From assembly GCA_029838215.1 (NCBI GenBank), contig JALGVI010000015.1, positions 1-45,103 on the forward strand: 45,103 nucleotides of DNA. The letters run 5' to 3'. Position 1 is the first letter of the stretch. Each line of letters begins with the position of its first letter. Under the pieces are notes generated by a model. The model searched no databases and was not told the DNA's origin. It saw only the letters and a list, made by a program, of their open reading frames with translations. The DNA comes from Candidatus Helarchaeota archaeon (GTDB taxonomy: Archaea; Asgardarchaeota; Lokiarchaeia; Helarchaeales; RDOG01). Made by a program: the position numbers and the translations under genes. Shown here in pieces: positions 25,329-33,367 of the stretch.

Positions 25329-25850
25329 ATGGGAAGCAAGTATGTTTTTAAGATAGTCGTATTGGGTTCAGAAGCAGTTGGAAAAACCTCGCTCATCAAT
25401 AGATACGCTGAAAAAAAGTTTACTTCAGAATATCACCCAACGCTTGGAACAAATATCATCATCAAGGAAGTAAATTTGCCCGATATTCAGAGTCAGGTCA
25501 AGTTAATGCTATGGGACATTGCTGGACAACGGAAATGGACGGAGGTTCGACATTTATATTATAAAGGTGCTCAAGGGGCACTTTTAGCATTTGACGTTAC
25601 CAGACCAACTACATACAACGCGATTTCAGAGTGGAATAAAGATCTTGCGGATTTTGTTGGGGAGGTCCCTAAAATCCTGATCGCAAATAAGATGGATTTA
25701 GTTGAAGATATCAAAATAAATGAGACGGAAGGGGAAAATATGGCAAAACAAATTAACGCTTTTGGCTTTCTAATGACTAGTGCTAAAACAGGCGAACGCG
25801 TGAATGACGCATTTGAATCTTTAGCAAAAGAGATAATCAGATCATCATAA
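25329..25850 (+). CDS. Rab-like small GTPase
   Basis: This 173-aa protein is a full Ras-superfamily domain: P-loop G13SEAVGKTS, switch I Thr38 in YHPTLGT, G3 WDIAGQ (62-67), NKMD (120-123) and TSAK (150-153). LWDIAGQRKWTEVRHLYYKGAQGALLAFDVT is close to the Rab pattern. There is no C-terminal Cys motif, so it is not prenylated in the eukaryotic manner. It follows the V4R gene by 13 nt and precedes the roadblock-GTPase fusion by 42 nt. The conserved Gln67 suggests normal GTP hydrolysis. Confidence 0.9.
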   Translation: MGSKYVFKIVVLGSEAVGKTSLINRYAEKKFTSEYHPTLGTNIIIKEVNLPDIQSQVKLMLWDIAGQRKWTEVRHLYYKGAQGALLAFDVTRPTTYNAISEWNKDLADFVGEVPKILIANKMDLVEDIKINETEGENMAKQINAFGFLMTSAKTGERVNDAFESLAKEIIRSS

Positions 25851-25892
25851 ATAATGCTCAATTCTCCAAAAACTATCAGTTAGGTGAAAAAA

Positions 25893-26840
25893 ATGGTCAA
25901 TCTCAACAAATTAAATACGTTACTAAATAACTTTATTGATTCTATTAACATGGTTGAAGCCACGATTCTCATGACTAAAGAAGGGTATATTATCACATCA
26001 ATTGTAAAAGATTTAGGGGAGGAATCGATTGGCGGCGTGACTCAAATCGTTCGATACATTTCCGATGTAATAACATTCGATCCAGCCCTCTCTGAAGAAC
26101 GAGGCATCAAAGAACTTTCTACACCAGAGAAACTTTTCATTTTTAGGCAAGTCGACCCAAAGATCATGTTTTGCGTCATTTGTAATCCACTAATTAATGG
26201 AAAAATCGCAAAAGCTTATTCTGAATTCGTTGCAAAAAAAATTGAACAGCTTCTGGAAGACAAGGACATTCCCTTAGAAATTCCCAAGATGGAACCGGAT
26301 GAAAAAGAAAAGGAAAAGGGCAAAGAATATGTTTTCAAGATTTGTGTCTTGGGTGATCCTGGTGTGGGAAAAACCACGTCCATCATCCAATTTGCACAAA
26401 GCCGGTTTGAGAGCGAATACAAATCAACGATTGGAGTATCAATCATAAAAAATGACCTTAATATCGATGGAGACACAATTCATCTCCAAATATGGGACAT
26501 CGCTGGACAAGAACGATGGGCAGGAATGCGACGCGTTTATTATGCAGGGTCTCTTGGAGCTCTATTATTATATGATGTTACCAGAGTTCAATCTTTTGAC
26601 AACCTTGAAAAATGGGTAAATGAGTTCCAAACGTATACGTCTTCAGAGAATCCATTGCTAATGATTGGTAATAAAATCGATTTAGTGCAAATTCGAAAAA
26701 TATCAAAGGAAGACGGAGAAAAGAAAGCAAGTGAATTTGGAATACCATATCTGGAAACATCAGCAAAAACTGCAGAGAATATTAATAGGGCATATGAAGA
26801 ACTAGCTCGAAGTCTAATTAGAAAAATATCTGAAGAATGA
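25893..26840 (+). CDS. Fusion of a roadblock/LC7-like domain and a Rab-like GTPase
   Basis: Residues 5-122 look like a roadblock/LC7 fold (MVEATILMTKEGYIITSIV, later KLFIFRQVDPKIMFCVICN). A charged linker (about 128-145, rich in E, K, P) leads to a complete Rab-like domain from about 146: GDPGVGKTT, STIGVS, WDIAGQE, NKID and TSAK. Roadblock domains serve as GTPase regulators or scaffolds (Ragulator, MglB), so this places regulator and GTPase in one chain. I chose ATG 25893 because AGGTG lies 6 nt upstream; the GTG at 25884 lies inside that site. It ends 28 nt before the tRNA gene, which is on the opposite strand. Confidence 0.82.
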   Translation: MVNLNKLNTLLNNFIDSINMVEATILMTKEGYIITSIVKDLGEESIGGVTQIVRYISDVITFDPALSEERGIKELSTPEKLFIFRQVDPKIMFCVICNPLINGKIAKAYSEFVAKKIEQLLEDKDIPLEIPKMEPDEKEKEKGKEYVFKICVLGDPGVGKTTSIIQFAQSRFESEYKSTIGVSIIKNDLNIDGDTIHLQIWDIAGQERWAGMRRVYYAGSLGALLLYDVTRVQSFDNLEKWVNEFQTYTSSENPLLMIGNKIDLVQIRKISKEDGEKKASEFGIPYLETSAKTAENINRAYEELARSLIRKISEE

Positions 26841-26868
26841 AGATAAGAAACGTAAAATGAAAATAAGG

Positions 26869-26953
26869 TGGCGCCGAGAATGGGATTTGAACCCATGCTC
26901 CCAAAGGGAACGGACTCTCAAGGCCCGCGTCGTAGCCGCTTGACTACCTCGGC
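26869..26953 (-). tRNA. tRNA-Ser (anticodon UGA)
   Basis: The minus strand folds into a class II tRNA: acceptor GCCGAGG/TCTCGGC, D stem GTC/GAC, anticodon stem CGGGC/GTCCG around loop CTTGAGA (anticodon TGA at 26920-26918), a long variable arm (CCC/GGG) and T arm ATGGG/CCCAT. The discriminator is G and CCA is encoded at 26871-26869. The long variable arm, anticodon and G73 agree on serine. No intron is seen. Confidence 0.93.
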
Positions 26954-27024
26954 TTGAATTTTTATTTGATCTTTGCAATGATCATCGAGAAAAATATACT
27001 TTTTCCAAATAAAAAGATGTTTAA

Positions 27025-27870
27025 TTAGGAGATTAGGAGGGTTTGTATGAACTCTTTATCAAGATCTAATTTACGGATTCGATCCCAGTCCTTTTTAAGA
27101 TATGGAAATGCCAGTTTTGAAACGATTTCCTTCATTTGATCCTTGAATATTTCTCGCATTAAATCCACGTAGAATCGAAATATTTGAGAGAGTCCTTTAC
27201 GCAGTTCGTGTTCTTTGATGTCTTGTTGAAACACGTTTAGAGTGAGGAGATCCCAGCCTTTTTCTGTATAATTCACGTTTTTAAAAGATTTTGGAAGTAA
27301 TTGCTTGATCGTTTCCATTTTTTGGTCAAGAATTTTTTCTCTACCCTTGACAATCGTATGGGTGACTTTTGATAATAGATGAAGGAGTTGTTGATATACT
27401 TCGATGACATCCATTAATTCTGCAGCTTTTGTGATTTTCTGGGCTTTTTTCCAATCTTGGTAGAGCTCGTCCATTTTTTCCGTGAATACTTCAAACTGTG
27501 ATGTGTTTCCATCCCAATTATCTGAGAATTCGGGATCAAGAACAAATTCAAATTTATCATTGAAGTTAGTTTTTATCACGTTCAATTGCGCGCGGATTTC
27601 ATTGGAAGAATCATCCATCTCGGCTGCCGTGATGAATAATAGGTTTGGATCTTCAATATAAACCCACTTAAGTCCTCCCATTTCAATGCTCTCTATTGCT
27701 TTAAACTCTCGGGCTTTTTGATCGGGAGAGCAAGATATTTCTTCAGCAAACCGATAAAGTGCGGTTAGAAATGAAGTTAAAAGGTCGGGATCGGACACGG
27801 CTTTAGCATATGCGCGGTTAAAGATGTTTCTTCCTGATTTCAAATCTAAAATCCAAACCTCACGAATCAA
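27025..27870 (-). CDS. Longin-like protein with C-terminal helical domain, paralogue 1
   Basis: The first ~120 residues follow a longin pattern: a hydrophobic strand IREVWILDLKSGRNIFNRAYA, a helix LLTSFLTALYRFAEEI, then paired strands IESIEMGGLKWVYIEDPNLLFITAAE and a long helix. Residues 150-281 are helical and unassigned. The protein is an obvious paralogue of 35861-36646, which shares the I-(R/K)-E-(V/L)-W-I start and D-W-x-R-I-(R/K) near the end. The start is TTG 27870 after GGAGATGAT; the paralogue's ATG at the same point supports it. In eukaryotes longin domains act in SNAREs, adaptor complexes and Rab exchange factors. Function here is unknown. Confidence 0.65.
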   Translation of the reverse strand: MIREVWILDLKSGRNIFNRAYAKAVSDPDLLTSFLTALYRFAEEISCSPDQKAREFKAIESIEMGGLKWVYIEDPNLLFITAAEMDDSSNEIRAQLNVIKTNFNDKFEFVLDPEFSDNWDGNTSQFEVFTEKMDELYQDWKKAQKITKAAELMDVIEVYQQLLHLLSKVTHTIVKGREKILDQKMETIKQLLPKSFKNVNYTEKGWDLLTLNVFQQDIKEHELRKGLSQIFRFYVDLMREIFKDQMKEIVSKLAFPYLKKDWDRIRKLDLDKEFIQTLLIS

Positions 27871-27984
27871 GGGAAATCATCTCCTTCTTAATTTCCACCA
27901 TGCTAATCATTAATAGGGTTGTTCAAATATTAAAATCTATAGAAAAATCGGTTTGCAAAAAGTTGCGGAAATTCGTGATGAGTC

Positions 27985-28470
27985 GTGAAACCAGAAGATA
28001 TTCAATCATACTTGGATGAGAAATTTAGTCGAATTGAAGAGCTTCCGCACACGGCAGATGTAAAATATCGCCTTTTTGGAATGAATCTCGCCGATGCATT
28101 TGAACTGGCAGGATATGTATTCACGGATACGCATGCAGACATATTCTCGGTAAATCCAATAGAATCAATTGAGATTTCAGTTAGTGCAGAGGACTTAGGG
28201 AGTTTACTTTTTGAATTCATCGATGAACTCATTTTCATTTTATCTACTAAATTTCTCTTGATTTCATATTTCGAGAATTTAACAATAAATGAGAAGGATG
28301 AAGGGTTTATTCTTCACACGATTGCTTGGGGGGAGGAGCTTGATCCTTCGAGACATGATTTGAGAACAGAGGTAAAAGCCATGACATATCACGACCTGAG
28401 CATTAAATTTGAGAAGGATAATCAATCGTTATCGGGTCCTGTTTGCATTACCTTGCTTTTTGATATCTAA
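27985..28470 (+). CDS. Archease (RtcB activator)
   Basis: Archease helps RtcB reach guanylylation and turnover in tRNA splicing and RNA repair. The family features are EELPHTADVKYRLFG near residue 20, the acidic pocket including Asp at HTADV, the mid strand ISVSAEDLGSLLFEFIDELIFIL and the late EVKAMTYHDLSI. Length (161 aa) is slightly long because of about 15 extra N-terminal residues. The start is GTG 27985. It lies 280 bp ahead of rtcB on the same strand, the usual partnership. Confidence 0.9.
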   Translation: MKPEDIQSYLDEKFSRIEELPHTADVKYRLFGMNLADAFELAGYVFTDTHADIFSVNPIESIEISVSAEDLGSLLFEFIDELIFILSTKFLLISYFENLTINEKDEGFILHTIAWGEELDPSRHDLRTEVKAMTYHDLSIKFEKDNQSLSGPVCITLLFDI

Positions 28471-28750
28471 AAAAATCAGTCTTTTCATTGAAGGAAACGT
28501 CAGAAATCTGTCTCACAAGTCTTAAATATATTTCTTGATGTATATTTTATCATAAGAGGCATTGGTGCGATAAAGCGACATACTAAGACTAAGCAAGAGT
28601 TTTAAAGAATTACGAAAAAGATAGGAATTAAGAAAATTCTTATTTAAAATCGTTAAAAATAACATCATCTCATCATGTTATTTCACGAATGAGTTGATTT
28701 ACTATTTTATATCGTTCCTGTTGCCTGCATGGATAATGAGGTCACTTGTC

Positions 28751-30280
28751 ATGAGTAGAAGGCATCCAAGAAGAAGAGGAAATAGATATAGAGATAAGTC
28801 CTTTCGAGGTGGAGAAAGGAGAGAGAGACCACCATTTGATGGTCCTATTGATAAGATTGCCGACAATATTTATGAGATTTCGGAGACTTTTCGCCCTGGA
28901 ATGCGAGTTCCCAGCAGGATTTATTGCGATGATGTACTTTTGGAAAAAATGAAGAAGGATAATACTTTAACGCAAGCCACAAACATCACGTTCTTGCCGG
29001 GTATCTATAAATTTTCCATAACTCTGCCCGATGGTCATTCGGGGTATGGGTTTCCAATAGGAGGAGTGGCAGCAACAGATCTTGAAGAAGGAGTCGTATC
29101 TCCTGGTGGAGTTGGTTATGACATCAATTGTGGGGTACGGTTATTAAGGACAAACCTGCAAAAAAAGGAGTTAACGAATTTAAAAGAGTTAATGGAGCTC
29201 TTATTTCGTTCGGTTCCTTCAGGTTTGGGTTCGAAGGGTAAACTCCGACTTACGGTTTCCGAGTTAGATAAAGTCTTACAAACAGGTACTGAATGGGCAA
29301 TTGAAAGGGGATATGGATGGGAGGAAGACGCGATTCACACGGAGAATGCAGGTTGTATCGAAAATGCGAATCCCAGCTTGATTTCTGGTAGAGCCAAGGA
29401 GCGAGGATTGCCTCAGTTAGGAAGTTTGGGATCTGGTAATCATTTTTTAGAAATTCAGTATGTAGACAAGATCTACAATTCAGATGTAGCAACAAAACTG
29501 GGCATTAAAGAAGAGGGTCAGATTATGGTCATGATTCATACAGGAAGTCGTGGATTTGGTCATCAAGTATGTTCGGATTTCTTGCGAATAATGGAAAGAT
29601 CAGTTAGGGATTATGATATAAAAATACCAGATAGGGAATTAGCTTGTGCGCCGATAAAAAGCAAGGAGGGACAACAGTATCTCCAGAGTATGGCTTGCGC
29701 TGCGAATTTTGCATGGGTAAATAGACAGATGATAATGCATTGGGTTCGTGAATCCTTTGAAAAATTATTTCATCAACAAGCAGAAGATCTGGACATGCAC
29801 CTTCTCTACGATGTTGCTCATAACATTGCAAAAATCGAAATGCATGAAATTGAAGGCAAGAAGGTGAAGGTTTGCGTTCATCGAAAGGGTGCCACGCGTG
29901 CATTTCCTGCGGAGCATCCAGAAGTGAACAAGGATTATCGGTCGATAGGACAGCCCGTGCTCCTTCCCGGATCAATGGGAACCGCTTCGTATCTTCTTAT
30001 AGGGGGGAATCGATCAATGGAATTGTCTTTTGGTTCAACGGCTCATGGAGCGGGTCGCGTGTTATCCCGTTCAGCAGCAACAAGAAAATATTGGGGTGAA
30101 AAGGTTCAACAAGAGCTCATGAAGGAAGGAATGGTCATAAAAGCCGCATCAAAGCGTGTATTAAGCGAAGAGGCTCCGGGAGTCTATAAAGACATTGATC
30201 GTGTGGCAAATGTTAGTCACAACTTGGGTATTGCGACAAAAATAGTCAGGTTACGTCCTTTTGGCGTGACAAAAGGCTAA
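28751..30280 (+). CDS. rtcB: RNA-splicing ligase RtcB
   Basis: RtcB joins 2',3'-cyclic phosphate and 5'-OH RNA ends with GTP and Mn2+. The signature SPGGVGYDINCGVRLLRT holds metal-binding Asp and Cys. Later features are GSLGSGNHFLEIQ, MIHTGSRGFGHQV, HNIAKIEMHEI and the guanylylation-site region ending LPGSMGTASYLL, with ATRAFPAEHPEV before it. I chose ATG 28751 because GAGGT lies 8 nt upstream; an earlier in-frame start would add a hydrophobic lead that RtcB lacks. The first ~35 residues (SRRHPRRRGNRYRDKSFRG) are an Arg-rich extension, perhaps RNA-binding. Confidence 0.94.
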   Translation: MSRRHPRRRGNRYRDKSFRGGERRERPPFDGPIDKIADNIYEISETFRPGMRVPSRIYCDDVLLEKMKKDNTLTQATNITFLPGIYKFSITLPDGHSGYGFPIGGVAATDLEEGVVSPGGVGYDINCGVRLLRTNLQKKELTNLKELMELLFRSVPSGLGSKGKLRLTVSELDKVLQTGTEWAIERGYGWEEDAIHTENAGCIENANPSLISGRAKERGLPQLGSLGSGNHFLEIQYVDKIYNSDVATKLGIKEEGQIMVMIHTGSRGFGHQVCSDFLRIMERSVRDYDIKIPDRELACAPIKSKEGQQYLQSMACAANFAWVNRQMIMHWVRESFEKLFHQQAEDLDMHLLYDVAHNIAKIEMHEIEGKKVKVCVHRKGATRAFPAEHPEVNKDYRSIGQPVLLPGSMGTASYLLIGGNRSMELSFGSTAHGAGRVLSRSAATRKYWGEKVQQELMKEGMVIKAASKRVLSEEAPGVYKDIDRVANVSHNLGIATKIVRLRPFGVTKG

Positions 30281-30482
30281 TTTTTTTCATTCTATCTCAT
30301 TTAGTGCCTCGATAAAACTCGTGATATTTAGATTATGCAAAATAATTAAAATGAGGCTACTAACTTAAATTTATTAAGTCATAACGAAAACTTAATAATT
30401 TTAAGATTCAAAAACGATTCACATAGGAGAAAAGTAAGAATCTAAATATTATTCATGATATTTCACATGCTTGGTGGATTAG

Positions 30483-30941
30483 ATGGGTACTAAAAACATA
30501 GAAGAGAAATTAAAAAAAGTTCTCATCGAATTAATGGAAAAAACTTCTATCTACAATGCCGTGGTAGTGGATAAAAACGGGTTGCCCATCACGTCGTGGG
30601 ATGGAAAAAAAAATCAACCAATGGAAAGTGAAATTGAAATATTGGCTGCAGGTATTAGTTCTAGCATTCTGAATTTAAGCAAAAACATAAACCACATGAT
30701 GCGGATTAATCACGGTGATTTACAACAGATGATCATCGAAAATAAAAAGGGAAAGACAATTATTTGTGAAGCGGGTGAGAACTCACTAATAATTAGCAAT
30801 GTACCAGCGGATGCGTCATTAGGCATTACATTGCTTGCTTTGAAAAAAGCCGCAAAAGACGTTAGCAAGTTACCTGTCGGTCCTAAAGAGGTAAAAAAGA
30901 TTCCTGCAGATTTTGATTTTGAAATTCCCACTATTGATTAG
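30483..30941 (+). CDS. Roadblock/LC7-domain protein
   Basis: The 152-aa protein is a clear roadblock/LC7 domain (about residues 5-125): IYNAVVVDKNGLPITSW, EIEILAAGISSSILNLSK, GDLQQMIIENKKGKTIICEAG, LIISNVPADASLGITLLALKKA. A 25-residue charged tail follows. Such proteins form homo- or heterodimers that regulate small GTPases or serve as scaffolds. GGTGG lies 5 nt before the ATG. It is the first gene of a tight operon (8-nt and 5-nt gaps) with a helical protein and the RWD/RING-like protein. Confidence 0.88.
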   Translation: MGTKNIEEKLKKVLIELMEKTSIYNAVVVDKNGLPITSWDGKKNQPMESEIEILAAGISSSILNLSKNINHMMRINHGDLQQMIIENKKGKTIICEAGENSLIISNVPADASLGITLLALKKAAKDVSKLPVGPKEVKKIPADFDFEIPTID

Positions 30942-30949
30942 GTGATTTC

Positions 30950-31237
30950 ATGAAAAGTTCACGAGATATCTTGCAGTCATTTTTTGAGCTTTCTGCTTCA
31001 ATGGAAGAGAATCCAGAAATTAAGAAAAGGATTGATGCTTTTATTGCAACGTTCAATCGCAGGGATCTTCGAAAAGCCAGTACGCGCATCCGAATTTGGA
31101 AGTTTTTAAACGATCTTCGAACTAAAGCCAGTCCAGACTTGAAAGATGGTTTTGAAGGTATTATGGCAGATTTGACAGTAAAATGGGAAGGCTCCCTTAA
31201 CCGGGCCTTGCGTGAAAACAAAATACGCGAAGAGTAA
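30950..31237 (+). CDS. Small helical protein of the roadblock-RWD operon
   Basis: I do not recognise a family. The 95 residues are charged and predicted alpha-helical throughout (SRDILQSFFELSASMEE, RRDLRKASTRIRIWKFLNDLRT, a final Lys/Arg-rich helix). No membrane segment or metal site is seen. GGTGATTTC precedes the ATG. Its position, 8 nt after the roadblock gene and 5 nt before the RWD gene, suggests all three products act together, perhaps as an adaptor. Confidence 0.65.
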   Translation: MKSSRDILQSFFELSASMEENPEIKKRIDAFIATFNRRDLRKASTRIRIWKFLNDLRTKASPDLKDGFEGIMADLTVKWEGSLNRALRENKIREE

Positions 31238-31242
31238 CTCTA

Positions 31243-32526
31243 ATGGAACCAATAGAACTTATTTTTAAATTACGTGAGGGAATAGACGAAACTAACTTCC
31301 AAATAAGCGATTTAAAAGACCAGCTTTCAGCAGGAAAACTATCCATTAAAGAACATGAAAAAAAGAAAAAGAAGTTAGAGAAATATATTGCTGAATTAAA
31401 TGCAAGAATTGATGTAATCAAGAAGAAGTTTTCACCATTACAAAAATACGTGTTGAACCAGACCGATGAGGTTCTCGAACATTATCAAGCAGAGTTGGAT
31501 CTCACGCAAATTGGCATTTTAAAGGTTCTTTTTCTGTTGGATCAAGAAACGTATTTCATAGTTCCCGTAGATTTTCGCGACCCAAAACATGTAAAAGTCG
31601 AATTTCCAACCGAGTTGAGTGATTTAATCGGATCGGCAGATGAATTGCAAGCATTAAAAGAAGTTCCCGCAGATGGATTCCAAGTCAAAGTCATCCTTGA
31701 TGAAATTCAAAGCAGGTTAAATTCGAAACAAGACATGTTCAATGAAATCGACTTGCTTTCCGAGCAATTTACCATTTCAAAAACATCTTCAAAAACACGG
31801 GTTGAGGTAACGCTCTATGGACTTGACATGCAGGAATTCTCTCTTTTCGTGGATGTCGGACCATACCCTGATCCTCCCGTACTTCAATTGACACCATCGT
31901 TACAAAAGCACGTGTCGCTGAACGCATTACGAATCTTGAAAAATTGGGATCCGCAAAGGTTTCACGTGTATAACGTAATACAAGAGATTTCGTTGATTTT
32001 AGATAAAAAATTGCGACTTAATAGGGAGATGGAATTATTTGAGAAGTTTAAGATTCCTGCAACTTTGGATGAAACGAATGGCATCATAAAAGTAGTGTTG
32101 CAAGAGAGTCCGCAAAGTCCTCAAATCACATTCCTCATCAAGATACCTCCAAATTATCCACACTCACCCCCATTAGTCGAACAAGTAAACCCCATGTCAA
32201 ACGAGGCATTGAATGAACAAATTCTTACCCGATTGAATCAGGCCACGTCGGAATATTTAGAATTACAAAATTTTGCAGAGGTCTTTTCAGAGATCTTGGA
32301 CATCATGAAAGAACATTCAGAATACGTGTGCGTTGAATGTAAGCAATTCAAGTGCCCAACTTGCGGAAAAAACTTGTTTAGTTCTATTGCAGGAGTCATT
32401 GGAGAAAATAATTGTTATCGAAGAACCAAGTGTTGTGGTGCCACGTTACATGAGTGCTGTTATAGGTTCTTTGTTGGACGAGACCATAAGTGCCCTGCAT
32501 GCGGAGCTGCTATTAGTCGCCTCTAA
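31243..32526 (+). CDS. Protein with three RWD/UBC-like repeats and a C-terminal RING-like zinc finger
   Basis: Residues 1-70 are a coiled coil. Three similar units follow. Unit 1 (88-160) has VPVDFRDPKHVKVEFPTEL. Unit 2 (185-255) has FVDVGPYPDPPVLQLTPSL. Unit 3 (278-357) has LIKIPPNYPHSPPLVE. The Y-P-x-x-P-P turn after paired strands and the closing helix are the RWD/UBC fold signature. No catalytic Cys of an E2 is seen. The zinc region has C363, C366, C371, C374, C391, C397, C398, H403, C405, C406, C417 and C420, enough for a RING-like cross-brace plus a zinc knuckle. Eukaryotic RWD-RING proteins include E3 ligases and GATOR subunits. Function here is inferred only. Confidence 0.7.
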   Translation: MEPIELIFKLREGIDETNFQISDLKDQLSAGKLSIKEHEKKKKKLEKYIAELNARIDVIKKKFSPLQKYVLNQTDEVLEHYQAELDLTQIGILKVLFLLDQETYFIVPVDFRDPKHVKVEFPTELSDLIGSADELQALKEVPADGFQVKVILDEIQSRLNSKQDMFNEIDLLSEQFTISKTSSKTRVEVTLYGLDMQEFSLFVDVGPYPDPPVLQLTPSLQKHVSLNALRILKNWDPQRFHVYNVIQEISLILDKKLRLNREMELFEKFKIPATLDETNGIIKVVLQESPQSPQITFLIKIPPNYPHSPPLVEQVNPMSNEALNEQILTRLNQATSEYLELQNFAEVFSEILDIMKEHSEYVCVECKQFKCPTCGKNLFSSIAGVIGENNCYRRTKCCGATLHECCYRFFVGRDHKCPACGAAISRL

Positions 32527-32600
32527 AAGATATAACAAACGAAAAACAAGAAACTCATTTTAAGAGAAATAAAAAAAAATTGAAGGAATAAGTTGAGGAT

Positions 32601-33017
32601 TTATCCGCCCATATCAAGCCCTAATTCTTCTCCCACGATCTCTAAGATGGAGCGAAGAGCCATGGCTTTTGCCATTTCACCAACGATTTTAATATCGCCA
32701 GCCATATATGCAGAAGCAGTATCAACTTCACCAGTTAAAAGTCCAGAAGCAACATCTTCATTCATTTGGACTGTTACGGTGGGATTGTCAGGCATTCCCT
32801 CATCAGCTTTGAGTTTGCCGTCCTTAATCTCCATGTATGCAGCAGTAAGTCCTGGAACTTCCATGGCAATGATGACGTCTTCTTGATCTTCTAATTCTTC
32901 TTGAAGATCTTCGTTAGAAGCTGCTACTTCTTCGACGGCTTTTAAGAACAGGGGGAGTTTATTAGGATCGAATTGTTTTGATTCGATTAATTTTTTAACT
33001 TCGTCAACTGCACCCAT
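32601..33017 (-). CDS. SCP2-like sterol/lipid-carrier domain protein, paralogue 1
   Basis: The 138-aa acidic protein is an SCP2-type domain. Residues 45-130 match the pattern with VIIAMEVPGLTAAYMEIKDGKL, NPTVTVQMNEDVASGLLTGEVDTASAYMAGDIKIVGEMAKAM. SCP2 domains bind lipids or acyl chains in a hydrophobic tunnel. It is a close paralogue of 34526-34939. GGTGA lies 6 nt before the ATG. A 16-bp palindrome stands 69 bp upstream. Lipid carriage in this cell is inference; the hot-dog hydratases may share a lipid pathway with it. Confidence 0.8.
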   Translation of the reverse strand: MGAVDEVKKLIESKQFDPNKLPLFLKAVEEVAASNEDLQEELEDQEDVIIAMEVPGLTAAYMEIKDGKLKADEGMPDNPTVTVQMNEDVASGLLTGEVDTASAYMAGDIKIVGEMAKAMALRSILEIVGEELGLDMGG

Positions 33018-33367
33018 TTTCTTTCACCAATTTTTTCTTTTTGATGTTTTTGGGTTATTTTTAATTAATAGATACGAGAGATTCCTAACTCACGTGAGTT
33101 AATTTGATTTTGGTTCAACCTCTCGATCCGGTAATTTTCATTTGTCTGTGAAGACTAAATTTAGCTTAATTAATTCACTTAAAAGCTTTGCGACAAAAAT
33201 GTATCTAATTACAAACATAACAAAGCAGAAATTCATTGAAAAACGTGAAAAAAAAAGCACGTGAATCAAAAAAACTGTTTTTTTTGGAAATTAGAATATT
33301 TTCCATAAAATAATGAGATGTCAGGGGGGTATTAACAAAATTACCCGATAATTGGGCTAAACACGTG
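33018..33367. other. Intergenic stretch with a 16-bp palindrome
   Basis: The gap lies between the SCP2 gene and the amidotransferase, both on the minus strand. It holds the SCP2 promoter region: an AT-rich TATA-like TTAATTAAAAATA on the minus strand near 33063-33051, and the palindrome at 33086-33101. The rest is AT-rich with A-runs; I see no gene. Confidence 0.45.
33086..33101. promoter_or_regulatory. Perfect 16-bp palindrome upstream of the SCP2 gene
   Basis: TAACTCACGTGAGTTA is a perfect palindrome just upstream of the TATA-like element of the SCP2 gene at 32601-33017. That is where archaeal activators often bind. No copy was noticed before the second SCP2 gene. Confidence 0.5.

Noticed and set aside
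31243-32526. Reading the RWD repeats as active E2 ubiquitin-conjugating domains
   Set aside because: None of the three units has a Cys after the Y-P-x-x-P-P turn where an E2 active site would be.
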